Below, piece by piece: positions 1-13,398 of a stretch of 64,000 bases of DNA; position 1 is the first letter of the stretch, and each line of letters begins with the position of its first letter. This stretch comes from Allantophomopsis cytisporea (lineage: Eukaryota > Ascomycota > Leotiomycetes > Phacidiales > Phacidiaceae): the NCBI GenBank assembly GCA_024752435.1, contig CP103026.1:1240001-1304000 (forward strand), in the 5' to 3' direction. Under the pieces are notes generated by a model that made no database searches, had not been told where the DNA came from, and saw only the letters and a program-made list of their open reading frames with translations. A program made the position numbers and the translations under genes.

Positions 1-531
1 TTGGCTTCTGCAATCGCTCACACAAAATATTTCACCCCGAAAGGAAGAGAAAAGAAGAAAAGAAGGAAGAGCAGAAGCAAAATAAAAAAAGAAGAAAAAC
101 AGCGGAGACAATTTCCTTCGCATTAATCTCAACTTACTCAAACAAGAAGTCGAGACCAAATCTCCTACCAGCAACACGAGTTGACATCACATCCTCCTTC
201 ATATCGGTAGGTAGTCCCCCCCCCCGGCTCTGTATCATTCAATCAATAAGAGCGGGACGCGTGCTAGACGACCTCGCGAAAGTCGCAATCGGGAAACCCT
301 GGAAATAGTAGTCGGCCATACCTCCTTATACAGCAAAAGCACTGTTCTGGACAGGCCATTCATTATCCACAACAACAAAACATCTCCGGACAGCAATGTC
401 ACGTCTGTGATCACCTACACAAGTCATCGACGTTGACATCTAAATTTTACCCTCAACAAACCAGCGCAACAATCGACATTTCCATCACACAACACAGCAT
501 TTTGGCGCAACTAACGTAATTCACCTTGGAG
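1..531 (+). promoter_or_regulatory. Upstream/5'UTR region of the kinesin gene
   Basis: Non-coding stretch before the kinesin start. It holds a purine-rich tract (about 41-110), a run of ten C residues (216-225), a GGTAGGTAG element (207-215) that recurs in other promoters of the window, and an ACGCGT (MluI cell-cycle box type) at 257-262. No ORF here looks coding. The transcription start and any 5'UTR intron cannot be fixed from sequence. Confidence 0.5.
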
Positions 532-3500
532 ATGGCCAGCTCTCCGCCTGGATCGCCCGTGGGCCCACCGTCCAGGCCGATGAGTGCGATGATGCGCCCA
601 CCACCTCGGAGTGGAAGTCGTATGAGTGTGAGCAGCAAGACTGGAGGCAGTAAGGCTTCTGATGAAGACAGCAAGACCTCAGTGCGAGTTGGTCAGTTGG
701 CGCATTCTCACTTTTGATACCTGATCTAGACTGACTTGCAATCTTCAGCGGTGCGCGTGCGGCCTCCTTTGAAACCCACGGATCCAGGATTCGAACTCAT
801 CCCACAGCGATTCCAGAAGTCTATGGTCCATGTCACATCTGCTACGAACGTATCAGTCGATTCTCCGCAGGGCCGCAAGTTGTTCGTTTTCGACAGAGTA
901 TTCGGCGAGGATGTGGGACAAGATGGAATTTGGAGCTACATCACGGACAGCGTCAACTCTTTCGTACAAGGATACAATGTCTCTATCCTGGCATACGGTC
1001 AATCTGGGTCTGGAAAGTCGTACACCATGGGTACATCTGGTCCGCAAGACTACAATGCTACAGATGCTCTAGGTACGTTGTTTTGCGTCCATCGCGTTAC
1101 ACCTGTCCTTTTCACGAACACATTAGTACAAGAAGGGTGTAACGGAAAACAAAGCGTATAAACTGATCGTTTTGAATAGGTGTTATTCCTCGCGCAGCCA
1201 CTTCGCTCTTCGAAAAGCTCGATGGCCCAAAGGCACCTACCAATAACCGAAACTCTACATCTGGACTTCGAGCTCCTGTTAGGTATTCTATGAACAATAT
1301 GGCAAGTGCTGCGAAAGCCGAAAAATCCTGGACCTTGAAAGCTACCTACGTAGAAATCTACAACGAACAATTGCGGGATTTACTTGTACCTGAAGGTCAA
1401 CATGAGCGAGGAGTGGTATCAATTCGGGAGGACACTAAGGGTCATATTCTGTTGACAGGTCTTCACACAATGGATATCAACTCCGTTGAGGACTTGATGA
1501 ATGCCTTGAACTTTGGTTCTTCCATTCGACAAACTGGCTCCACAGATCAAAACGCCCAATCGTCTCGATCGCATGCAGTTTTCAGTTTGAATCTCGTTCA
1601 ACGCAAAAATAAGGCCACTCACACACCAACACCGGACAAACGCATGTCTGTTCCTCTCGAGGCAATGACTGGTGGCGATACGATAACGGTCGACAGCAAA
1701 CTCCACTTTGTTGATCTTGCTGGCAGTGAACGTCTTAAGAACACCGGAGCCATGGGCGAGCGTGCTCGCGAAGGTATCTCTATTAATGCAGGACTTGCCA
1801 GCTTAGGGAAAGTCATTTCTCAACTGTCTTCGCGAAATGCCGGCTCTCATGTATCATACCGTGATTCGAAACTCACGCGTCTTCTGCAGGATTCTCTCGG
1901 TGGCAACGCCATTACATACATGATCGCCTGTGTGACACCGGCGGAATTTCATTTGAGCGAAACTCTGAACACGATTCAATATGCCCAGCGCGCCAGAGCT
2001 ATTCAGAGCAAGCCTAGAATCCAACAAGTTTCGGACGAAAGCGATAAACAGGCATTGATCGACAGGCTAAAGGCTGAAGTCTCTTTCTTACGAGACCAGA
2101 TCAGAAACACCTCCAGTAGAGACGGTCCAAACCAGATCTCGAGCGAAAGAACGGAGCGATCCAACGGACGTGAGATTGAGCTGCAAAACCAGCTCCTTGA
2201 TACTCAGGAGAACTATACTGCACTTAGCCAGCGACATGCTAAACTTATCTCTGAGATGAGCAAAGCCCGCGAAGGCGAGCTTGCGAACGGAAACTCTATC
2301 GAACATAGTTTGGGTGAATCTGCTACCGAACGACTAAAACGCTCTAACTCCTTTGCCGAAGCAGTTGAGCAGGTGGTCTTGGAGTACGAGAAGACAATTC
2401 AAAGTCTTGAACAGTCACTCTCAAGCACCCGTGGAACACTTGCCTCAACTGAGACTTCTCTCCTCGAGAAGGAAACCAAGTGCGCATATGTCGAAACAGT
2501 CAACCAGCAACTCCAAGCTCGCATCCAGAAGCTCATGGACCGTGAAGCTAGTACCGAAGGTTATCTCCATGACCTTGAAGCGAAGCTCGATGGTCATGCT
2601 AGTGGCGAAGAGAAGAATTCTACTGTCGTCCTGGAATTGCGTAAGGAGATTGCTCGCATCAGAGAGAACGAGGCTGCTTGCGAAGACTACATTTCTACTT
2701 TGGAGGAACGTCTTGCCGAGTCTGATCAAGATGCCGAAATTATGCAACGTGAAATCGAGCGTCTTGAGCATGTTGTTGAGCGCCAGAGAAGTGTGGGTAA
2801 ACTTGATAGTCTCCTCCACGAGCTCGACACCATTCAGAAGGATGGCAAGCCGACTGATGAAGACCGATCTGTCAATGGCAAAGGCATCCAAAGCAAGAGA
2901 CAGAGTCTTGCTATGCGACGAGCCCAGAAAGATATCATATTGGAGAACGGCGAGTACTCACACCCACACCAAGATGACATTGTAAGTCCTGCTCGTTCCG
3001 AGGCCGAAGGTCCTGTCGATCAAGGGGAATCTATAGAAGAGGAAGACGAGTCGGTAGACCCCCCTAAGACATCTGCTAAGGTGGTTGAGGCTCCTGTCGA
3101 GGAGGAGGAGTTCCCGCCACCAAGTCCAGCTCAAACTAAGTTTGTTGCTGACAAGCTTGAAAATGTCACCCAAGAGCTCTTAGACCTCCGAGTTGAACAC
3201 GAAACAGTAACCACAGAGTACGATATGTTGTCCGCAAAATACGAAGAAGCTCTTCGGACTCTTGCTGAACTTCAGGATGCTGTAGATGAAGCAAGACATG
3301 TTCCTGCTTCCCGCGACCCAACGGGTTCGCCGCTTGCCTCACCAATTGCTGTGAGACCGGCTTCTTTTTTAGCAGACGCGAGGGTGAACGAGCTCAGAGA
3401 TGGAGGACATATTTCATCCTCGCGATCGCTTTCATCGGAATTGTCCTCGGCTGGGGAGTTACCCAGTGGATTGGAGACATCTGATGCTGAAGCCGCGATT

Positions 3501-5903
3501 AAACAGTCAGAGTCAGAGGATGTGGTCAATGGAGCGCATAGTGACGAGACGATAGCGGCGGAGGTAGAGAGTCTGAGGAGGCTTGCAGCTGAACAGGAGG
3601 AAGCTCAAACCTTACTCGCAGAAAAATATGCTCAGCTACACGAGCAACACATGGAGACTTTGGATGTTGTGGAGGAGTTAAAGACGGAGATTCAAAAGGC
3701 TAGACACAACCCGCCACCTTCACCAAGCAGATCATCGACACCAGTCATTCGAAGAAAATCTAGTCAAAACGTTATGATTATTGACAGAGCGCATCGATCA
3801 TTTGCTTCTCTTCGAAATCTTGCCGCCGAAAACTTCGGCGATGATAAGCAAGATGTCATGCAGAATTTCGAACTCAACTTGAATTCAGCCATGCACGAGC
3901 TTCACTCCCGATCTGAACGAGTCCAAGAACTTGAGGCGGAGATCGCTTCTGCCAGAAAGGAGATGGAGTTGAAGATGACGATCATTTCTGGACTTACTCG
4001 AGAACGCACAAGTATGAGAGGTCCGTCGGCAATGGACATGTCGGTTGTGTCAACAATGCGTGATCAGATTATGCAAAGTGAGAATCAGATGAGAATGATG
4101 CACGACATCCATCTTGCTCGCGAGAAGGAGCTTATGGATGAGGTGGAGGCTCTTCGTGATGCTTTGAACAAGACCTCTAAGTCCTCGGAAGAGAAGGTGG
4201 CGCCAACAAGTGAAGATTTGAGTTATGTTCAGGAACAGAAGATCGCTGATCTCGAGTCCGAGCTTGCGGATTGGGAGAACAGACATCAACACGCTCTCTC
4301 ATCTATGCAAGAATCCGAGCAAAAACTCTTAGTGACCATTTCTGATCTTGAAGCTCAGATGTCTTCTTCTAGCAGAGCAGTTGAAGGCGCTGGCCAGACC
4401 GAAGATTATGCTGAATATCGTGCTAAGCATCAGGATCTCGTGGATACACTCCAAAGAGAGATTGATACGCACAAATCTGCAATCGCTGCCAATTCAAGCC
4501 ATGTTGCAGAGCTGGAGGAGGCTCATTTCTTGACAAGAGAGCAGCTTGATGAGATGACGAAGTCGAAAGAGCTTAGTGATATGGAAATCGATAACCACAA
4601 GGCTCTAGTATCGAGACTAGAGCAGCAAATTGCAGAGCACGAAACGGTCGTCAAGGCGCACCAAGACGGATTGGAACTGCTGCATGCCAACCATGAAAGA
4701 GAGCTTGAAAACGTTAGGTCCACCACTGTTGCGGAACACGAGGCTCTGATCGCTGAGTTAACCTCTAATCATGACAAGGATAGACAAGCTCTCGAGTCGG
4801 AGCTAGCTCATGCTCATGACGAACTTACCAAGGTTGCTTCTCAGGTTGCTGTTGCACTTGGCGTAGAAGTCAGTATTGACACTTTGGAAGAGAAGATACA
4901 AGAGCTTTTGGAAAGCGTGAAGTCTAATCAACATACTCAAGTTGTCGAGGAGCTTGAGACTGTCAAGACAGAACTTGCCACTTTGTTGTCTTCTACAGCC
5001 GAAGGTGCTCGTCTCAAGAACAAACATTCTTCTGTGATTGATCATTTATCAGTTCTTAAGAAGGAAATGGCTGAGCTTGAAAGTAAAAATAAGAAGAGCT
5101 CGCGGCTTGTTGAAGAACTTGAGGATCAGCTTGCTTCCAACTTTGATCAACACCAAGTCGCTAATAACCGGTTGTCTACGCTCCAAGCTGAGAGAGATGC
5201 TCGTCTGGACGAGGCTCACGCCGCTCAGATGAGAGCTCAGGCAGAGTTAGCCACTATGAAAGAAGAATACGCTGCTTTAGTAGTAAGTATACTGACGGTA
5301 ATTAAAAATCACAATTCTAATAGTTTACAGGCAAGATACGAGGAAATGCAACCCAACATCAGACCAGCTCGATCCAACTCACAAGTTCGCAAGACCGCCT
5401 CAGTGACTTCCCTTCCATCTCCACCCCCTGCCATTCCCCTTCCACCCCTCCCAGGAACCGTCAACGGAGCTGTTTCTCCAACTCCCAACGGTGCTGGAAC
5501 GCCCAATGGCACCAGACCACCCAGCAAAGATCTTGCAGCCTTCCAAATTCAAGAAGACCAAGAAGCACGTATACGCACCATCGAAAAGCATCTGTTTGCC
5601 GAGAAGCAACTTACTTCTACGCTTGAAGAAGCTCTTACTGATCTCGAGCGCCAGTCGAAAACCGTCAAGGTTGATGCGGACGCTTGGAAGCGTCGTGCTG
5701 GTGAATTGGAGGTTGAGATTGAGACTCTTAAGAAGGAACTGAAGGATAAGGAGCGTGGCAGAGAGGAGAACCGATGGTCTCTCAACCAAGTCGAAGAGGA
5801 GAGGAAGAAGCGCCGTGATGCCGAGATTGCTCGTGCCCATCTCGAAGAGAGAATGAACGCCATCAACAAAAAGAAGAAGAAGGGTTCTTTGAACTGCTTC
5901 TAA
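532..5903 (+). CDS. Kinesin motor protein, kinesin-4 (KIF4/21) type
   Basis: Plus-end type microtubule motor with a very long coiled-coil tail. Exons: 532-691, 749-1072, 1180-5282 and 5331-5903, giving 1719 residues. Visible motor signatures: strand-1 motif VAVRVRPP (about 53-60), P-loop GQSGSGKS (137-144), switch I NAQSSRSH (286-293), switch II DLAGSE (340-345), and a neck ending near QYAQRARAIQSKPRI. The tail is heptad-rich coiled coil to near residue 1480, then a Pro-rich linker, another coiled coil and a basic KKKKKGSLNCF end. The motor's last helix resembles the RYADRARKIKNKP of kinesin-4, which is why I prefer that family; the tail itself is not diagnostic. The last intron (5283-5330, 48 nt) is in frame and has no stop, so an unspliced reading stays open. 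The start ATG 532 lies before a Pro/Ser-rich leader that leads in phase into the motor. Confidence 0.93.
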
Positions 5904-6939
5904 TTCTGGGCCTCCCCCTACAAAACGCTTCGAGATACGACTTCACTTTACGCTTTTTTTTTCGATTCAAGCACATATTCCCCCGACCTTCTGTTCTCTA
6001 ATCTGCTTATTCCTTTTCTAATTCCCCCTTCATGCAAGTGTTGTTCGATGGGCGAAGATGAAAATACGGGATGTGGTTCCTACTTCGAGTCGCAAAATTA
6101 ATGTCACATCTGCTCATAGCAGTCTTTCCGATTCTTTTTGTTTTCTGAGAAATCTGCTTTCTTGTGTAATAACTGATGCTCTTACTTTTGCTTACCATGC
6201 GTCTTTTTGCGTGGGTTTAGAGATACCAGGTTCACCAAATTTTTTCCGCTTGATTCTTCACTTTTCTTTCTCTATTTTCTCGTGTGTCCTTAAGTGTGAC
6301 GGTAGTGGAACTTGTGCTCGTGTGAGAGGGGCAGCTTTGCGGACGCTGGATATGCTGAGTTGGGATGTCTGTTGATCGCATGAATGGAAGACTTTGATGT
6401 ACTAGTTTCCTGTGTTCATGTGCCTGTGAGATGATACTCTAAATATACCGAAGCCTATACCGAAACCTTGGGTTTCCAGCCCAATCAATTCATCATGTGG
6501 TTATAAAGGACCGCGTTAGCAGTATACGAGTTTCATACAAAGCACCTTCGTATTAATCAGTTTTATCCGTTTAGCTCTCGAGATGTCCGCTTCTCAACCG
6601 GCAGTTGCTGTCAGCAACGGGAACACCATACACTCTGAGTCACTCCGGCTTTTCAATCCTTCTGAGACTGCTTGCACTCACTCATATTCTAGCATAGTGG
6701 TGTATTACAAACTACATAGAACAGGTTCATTCATAATTTCTGAGTCGATATGGCCATCAATGATTCACACGGGAATGTAACCGGCAGCAGCAAGGGCTTT
6801 AAAAGGCTTCAACTTTAGTCAGAAGATCAGGGCCTCGGCTTTGATTGTGATCAGCTTCATAGCTAAACTTCTGCTAATTTAGATTTTCTACTCATGATCA
6901 CTCCGAACGACGATCCAAAGCTTAGCATAGTCATATATT
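5904..6939. other. Convergent intergenic region, no gene seen
   Basis: Lies between the 3' ends of the kinesin gene (plus) and the AT-hook/C2H2 gene (minus). It begins with a T-rich 3'UTR-like stretch (5950-6020). Short open frames at 6058-6375 and 6583-6780 have no recognisable motifs and no splice partners, and I do not call them genes. Confidence 0.6.
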
Positions 6940-9900
6940 TCACTTGGGATAAAACCAGCCCTGCTTCGGCGGCGCATCTGGGTTGTTCGGATCAGATTTC
7001 ATTACTGGGATCGGAGACATAGAGCGTCCCTCGACAGCACACTTTTCTCTGTGCTCCTCATAGGCAGTGTCCCTTTGCCTAAAAACTTCAGAAAGATCTT
7101 CGCCAGCATCATCGTCATACACCCAATCGTACTCCGGTTTCACAGCCCATATACCTGGTGTTGCCTTGAAACTTCGCATTGAACGGGGGAAATAAGTATG
7201 TTTCTTGATATCGAACTTGAAACCTGGATCACCAACCCCTAGCTCGGGCTGAAGCGTCACCCCTACAGGGCGAGGATTGGGGTGAGAACTGCGCTTAGCT
7301 GCATCGTTAACAGCTAAGGATCTTCTACCACTTCGTATCTCCGCCTTCGTACGTCGAACGAAATGCTGGCCCTCAACTGAGGGAGTAATTTCGTTGCCAT
7401 CGGCATCCTTGAGGTAGGAGTTGTCCATCTTCCATTCTGCTTGTACTAATTAGCTTTCATAAACGTCCTAGATTTTAGAAACATACCTGTTGTACTCCTT
7501 GGGCCATCACCCATGTGCCAGGCATATGGAGAGATATGGACCTCCTCAATATGGGTTTCGAAAGCTTCTACGTTGTCGAAGACCTTGTCACGGGTCTGAA
7601 AGAAGACTCTGTCGGTTCCTGGGACCTTGAGCTCTTCAGGCGACCCACAATTCAACCATTGACAAGTCGTGGTGTCGTTATGATTTAAGGCGACGTGTCG
7701 ACGGAGAGTCTCAAGATTCTGCGGTTCAGCCGGACATCCTCGCCATCCACATGTGTAGGGGTAGAAGTGGGGCTCACTTGGTTTGCTGCTTGCTTGAGCT
7801 TGGTTCTTGACCGCACTTCCGAAAGGCCTACCGCGCTTCTTTGGCACTATTTCCTCCATGCTAGCTTCATGATCACCTGGGGCTTGTTTGCGTGGACGTC
7901 CACGTGGTCTGGGAGCGGGGCTCGCTGAAGGCGTATTGCTAAGATGCTTTGGAGGGCGATCGATCCGCTTGAGCGCAGTCTGACCTGCCAGAGCAGTATC
8001 ATTGAGAGGTCTATGTGAATGACGTGCGGGTAATACGACATTATCCTCTTCATCGTCGCTTATCACCATGTAGTCAGCACGCAATAAGTCTCGATTTGAG
8101 TTGTCAATCACAACTGCAATCATCGGTGACGCAGCAGGAGGTAGGAGAATTGCGTCTTCGGGTAACCTAGAGAGATTGAGAATCGGGTGGGAAGGTGTGA
8201 CTGATGTGGCCGATTTGAGATGCTCTGGCGGTACCGATAGTGATGCCTCTACCTGCTCGTCGTCGGAAATGTCGATATCCATAGCTTCAGCTATATTGAG
8301 ATCCGCGTCAGGATCCACAATGTCCCAGCGAAATGTAGATAAATCACTTCTATCGTCGACTTTGGTAAAATTGGCTTTCAGGATCTCTAAGTGAGCGTTA
8401 AGACCTCTCTGATGTGGATGCCTCGACGTAGCAAGCAATACGTCACGTGCTATGGTCTTTGGATTGTATCGTGCTCTGGATAACGTGTTGTCTATTTGGA
8501 GTGGCTGTACGATATGCTCAAAGTCTTTGTAGGGATTTGGAACGGCAGGAGGAGAATTTGTAGCTAGAGTATACGAGTTCTGGTATTGGCCTGAGCTCTG
8601 TGGGCCAGACAAGCTGTCGTGTGTGTCGGCTCTAGCAGTTTGTTTTTCACTGAAGATGTTACGATCTATAAAAGATGGAGTAGGCGCGCGGTGTGCATTC
8701 GACACGTGTGACTGGTAGGATTTGTTTGGGCCTATATTTTCAGGCATCATATTCTCGATCATACGTCTCGACTTACCTGGTGGATACATGTCTTCCAAAG
8801 ATGGTGATAGTCTTCCTGATGTCAGGCTCATGATTTCTGCAAAAGTTCGTTTCTTTGCCGCTTGTTCTTTGGTTAAGGGTTTTGTTGACGATGCTGAACA
8901 CTTCTCCTGATTCGGAGTAACCATATGAGCAATCGATTCTGGTGCTGCTGCAGCAGATCTGGCAGAAGAAATATTTGGTCGTTGGGTATGAACCTGACTT
9001 GGTTTACGAGAAGATTGAGCATTAGACTGTCCTGACGTTTCTTGTCCAGGTTTGATGCCACCTAGAGAAGGACCTTGCGATATAGTCTGAGTATCTGTTC
9101 GAGCAAGCGCGGCTGCCTGGGCAGCAGGTGAGTTTTCAATCTGGGACGCGGCATGTAGCCCATTGCCCTTTGATTTGTGCAATAGAGTTATAGGACTCAA
9201 TACGCCCGAGCGATCTCCAGCATGCGAAGCATAGCTTCTTCGGTGAGATATAGAACGTGATAAATAAGTAAGAGACTTTGTGTCCATATTAGATTTAGGC
9301 GATTTCGAAGCTGCATAAGGGCTTTGATACGTTGCTTGAGGATTGAGTGCTGACTGTAGAGCTTGGACACTTGAGTCATCTGGAGTTGGTGCAATGGCCC
9401 TAACAGAAGCTTCGCCTTCAGGTGGCACCACAGGCTTGTTGTTTTTGGGACAGTGTGATGGTCCATTAAGATTTGAAATCGCACGAGCTAACCTTTCAAG
9501 ACTTGATGAAGACAACTCCAGATTCTTCTGAATTTGTACTGTGGATCCTGGCTTACTTGAAGTAAAAGGTGTAGTTTGGCCCTGGATTTGGCCACTATTT
9601 GCTGAGGATTGAAAAGCCGTTATTGATAGTGTCGCTGTTGACAACATCTTTGAGCTATGCGGGCTTCTATTTATCGACGCTGAAATTAGATTTTGGCGCG
9701 GTGTTGGTGATATTCTATGTTTATTTAGTCCACCATGTGGACGACTTGATGTGCTCTCGTCGTTACGATGATCAATATCGGCATGCTTGTCTTTGATGAC
9801 ATCTGGTAGCCCTCCTTCACTTCTCTTCGACTCTGAATCTGCTGAAGCTGCATCCAGGTCGGCAACCACTCGTTGAGTAGCACTTCTACTGCCGGAGGGA

Positions 9901-12900
9901 GGCGTCTTGTCAAGGAGAGACTCAGATCTAACAACAGGTCTATTTGGTACATTCTCGTTGGGGACCGTCATTGACTCTACTGCCCTTACCTGTGTTGCAA
10001 ATGACGATTTCTGTACACTTTGAGATGCAGCTTTTGGATCGACTAAACTTCTGATACTAGAACTGCTTGCGGGGGAGAGAGAAGTCGCATCTACCAGTTT
10101 CGAAGATTTGGCATTTGGGGTTGAGTGGTGCGACTCCTTCGTGGTCGTACGCTGAGCTTGTAGTGGCTGGCTGCTATTTGCAAAATCGTTGGGATGATGG
10201 GACTGTCTTTGTTGTGACGTTTGAGAGCCGCCCACATCGGGAACCGCTGTTAACAATGCTCTTGCGAGCTTTGCACGGTCAACCTTAAACCCAAGTGTTT
10301 CGATCATTCCACACAGCCCAGCATAACTCGGGCTTTGATCAAGCATTTGGCAGATCTGCAAAGGAACAATATCTTTCCCCATGTTTTCAGGAGTCAGCTT
10401 GAGAAAGCTTACAGTTGTGAATGCAAGAACAACTTTTTTATCCTGTGGCCACACAAGACCCGGACGATTGCTACCGTTCAGGCCAGATCTTGAGTCAGTG
10501 CTTACTTGGATGCCTGGATTCCTCTTTGCTGTAGAATTGGCGTGCACAGCAACATTGCTCTGTGAAAGTGCTACTGCAGACGGATTCGTCTGAGGAGACC
10601 GGTTTGTAGACGCAATAGAACCATGCTGTTCGGGACCTTGATTTGGTTTTGCGACGTCAAGTATAGCTCTTTTGACGACATCTGGTGGTTCTGGTGGAAG
10701 AATACATCCAGAATCCCCTTGTGGTTGAGCTGCATCAACAGCTGCCTGTGATGTTTGTGGCTTTTTTGGCACTAAAGGCGAAGGGGCTTGATGAAGAGAG
10801 GGTGGTGGTTGTGTTTCTGAATGACCAACTGATGCGTTGCGGACAGCTTGCTGTTGAGTTTCAGAGTGGCCTTCTCGAGCATGATCATCTAATGCTGATG
10901 GTGGCTTATTGCTCGCTTGTATTGCTGCTCTCTTTGCTGACCGTTCTGTGGCTCTCTGTGCGACTGCAGCTTTTGATCTACTTAGATGGGCCCTGGGCTT
11001 TTTAGATGGCTTTGCGTTCTTATTTTGAGTGTCAAGACCATCATTGTCTGGAGGTGCACTTGATGATGGCTGTGATTCTGGAGCCACGGGACTCGGCAAT
11101 TGACTTCTACCGGTAGGTTCGACAAGCTTCGAGAGACTTCCTGTAGCCACCAATACAGGTCGTTGCGCTGGACTCGAGGCCTTGGTTTTCTTCACAGACT
11201 CCCAAACTTGGGAGAAAAGAGTAGGATCGCGACTCTGAAACTCACGCATCTTTTCCACCATCTCTCGCATTTCATTTTCCATTGACTTTGGTATCGCCTT
11301 TTCCTGAGCTGCTGGGCTCGAAATAGTCCCTTCTTTTGTCTGACTCTGACTGAGAGGCAGTCTTGATGCTGGCAGGTTTACTGGTGCTGAAGCCAAATCC
11401 CTTGTCACTGAATGAGTATGCTCATTGAGTGAAGCCGCTGGTTTCTGTGGTGATTGAGTTTTAGCAGCCTGTCTTTTAGCAGCTACAGTCTCCGCAGCTT
11501 TTGATGCAACGAAGATCTCTCGTTCTCGTTCTGCTGCTTCAGCAGCTCTTCTAGCTTCCGCCGATTCTTTTAACACCCTCAGAGCTGTCAATCTAGCGTG
11601 CTCTCGCTCAGCGACTTCTGCTTGCTTCTGGTATTCATGATATCGATCGTATACCTGGTTAGGGTCTACAGTCAAAAGCCGAACCGGAGATTCAATGTGA
11701 GGAGGCACGTCTTGGGGATTGGTTGTGTCTCTGTGAACTCGTTGCTGCTCATTCAACCCTGAAGGTGTATGAGCCCGTGATGACTGATGAGCGTTAAGTG
11801 GTGACGATGAATACTGTTGTCGTTGCATGTTTTTCTGATTGGTCCTTGTTGCAGAGTTGACCTCATGTTGAGCTTGTTTGGTGTTTGAAGCATAATTGTT
11901 GTGATCTTGAGCGTAATATGCACCATCGCTCTGTGGTAGCTGCTGAGTATGGGCAGACACTTGGAGGTTCGAAGGGGTTTCTTTTTCCAGTTGCGGTAAT
12001 CGTTTGCTTGTATCCGATGTCTCAGAGGACTTTTCTCGGTGTTGAGGATTAGAGGCTGGTCTGGTCATTGTAGATGCAGAATAATTCGAAACTAGAGGAT
12101 ATGCTGGGTTGGGAATAGTCCTGGATGAAATTGCTTCTTGGAAAGCTGATGTAGCCGATGTGTCCATGGAGTGACTGGTCCCGGTTGACAGAATAGTTCT
12201 TGTATGGGCATGCACAGGTATATCGTATCCTTGGGTTATCTCTGGTTGGTGACTCCGATGTGCTGAAGCTACTGTTGCTGCAGAATTCAGTTGGACATTT
12301 GATGAGCGTCTTTGATCTCTACCATATATATTCTGCGATACATTGGATGCTGTAGATGCTTGCGGACTTGTCTGAAACCTTGACTCCATCCCATATATTC
12401 TCTGGCTATTTTGTAATGTACCTATGTCCGAATGCCGTTGATATATGATATCAGTAATTGGTGGGTACTCCAGTCTGGACGCATATGCCAAATTTCCAAA
12501 TCCACCTGTATCATAGCTCTGTTGGCTGTCGCTATTGTTTGTCGGGCGAGATTGAGTATCATCGCCATCACGTTGTGTGGCATGAGTCGGTGTCTCTTGG
12601 TTCGCTTCTTTTGAAGTCGCGGAATCTCCATACCATTGATATGAGTAACCCTGCTCACTTACAGCCTGCGGGTTATACTCTCGTCCCTGGTACTCTCCAG
12701 GTGTATAATGTGTTGTTGCCGCATGTTGCTGTCGATAGCTTGGAGCGGTCAGCGTAGCAGTGGACGATGTGCTAGCTTGCTCGGGAATGGGCAAGTGAGA
12801 GCGTTGATACGTATTCGAATACTGGTAATCTTGTCCTGGAATCGCCGGCCAGCTGTTCAAAGGAATCTCATGAGCATCCTAACTTTACAGTCTTTCCTCG

Positions 12901-12957
12901 ACCATTGTCGTGCTATGCGCAAGTCAATGATCAAGGTGAAATGACGTACCTTGGCAT
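6940..12957 (-). CDS. Large AT-hook and C2H2 zinc-finger protein, probable chromatin or transcription factor
   Basis: Predicted nuclear DNA-binding protein of 1956 residues. Exons on the minus strand: 12957-12950 (8 nt: ATG CCA AG), 12852-7487 and 7436-6940. The large open frame begins with a TTG codon and no ATG, but the upstream ATGCCAAG followed by GTACGT joins in phase to give MPSWPAIPGQ, so I take that as the start. Residues 1 to about 1640 are low-complexity and rich in Gln, Ser and Thr. A more ordered patch lies near the middle (around TPENMGKDIVPLQICQML). Two AT-hook cores (RPRGRPRK and KKRGRPFG) precede two C2H2 fingers (C1704, C1709, H1722, H1727; C1733, C1738, H1770, H1775, the second with a long insert). 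The last exon joins through a 50-nt intron and carries a conserved-looking WKMDNSYLKDADGNEITPS stretch. I do not recognise a named orthologue. Confidence 0.85.
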
Positions 12958-13398
12958 TTTAATGCTATGGAATATTCACCCCACTATCATCCACAAGTGA
13001 TACTTATCTTCAGTCATACAAATAAAAAGACTCAACTCCATCCTATCTAGAAAACAATTCTTCTGAACGCTATTGATCATAATCGTCGAAGTCGCGACGG
13101 GGACCACAAGAGCGTATGGCACGGACCAACGAGGCTGTAATTTTAGGAAGTCTTCGATGCAGCCTTGCGAACAAGAAGCCGATAAGCTCCATCTACCTAC
13201 CTACCTTACCTACCTACTCTGAAGTTGACCCAGAATACCTAGCTAGGGAAATGCCTCTTAAGTAAGATAGTTGATACTGCAAATCATGCTGTAAGTTTGA
13301 AACTAACGAATCATTTTTGTTGCTCCTTGATGCTCTACTGTGTCACCGCGTGGTATCTATCTATTCTACACAGTATGACAACTTACACATCCTTTACT
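12958..13398. promoter_or_regulatory. Probable promoter of the AT-hook/C2H2 gene, with CTACC repeats
   Basis: Between two minus-strand genes. It contains an imperfect array of CTACC units at 13193-13218 (CTACCTACCTACC, a TTACC break, then CTACCTACT), about 240 bp upstream of the AT-hook/C2H2 start, and a TACCTAGCTAGG element near 13235. No ORF of note. Confidence 0.45.

Noticed and set aside
6058..6375. 105-codon frame downstream of the kinesin
   Set aside because: Lies in a T-rich 3'UTR-like region; Cys/Phe/Ser/Leu composition fits random T-rich DNA.
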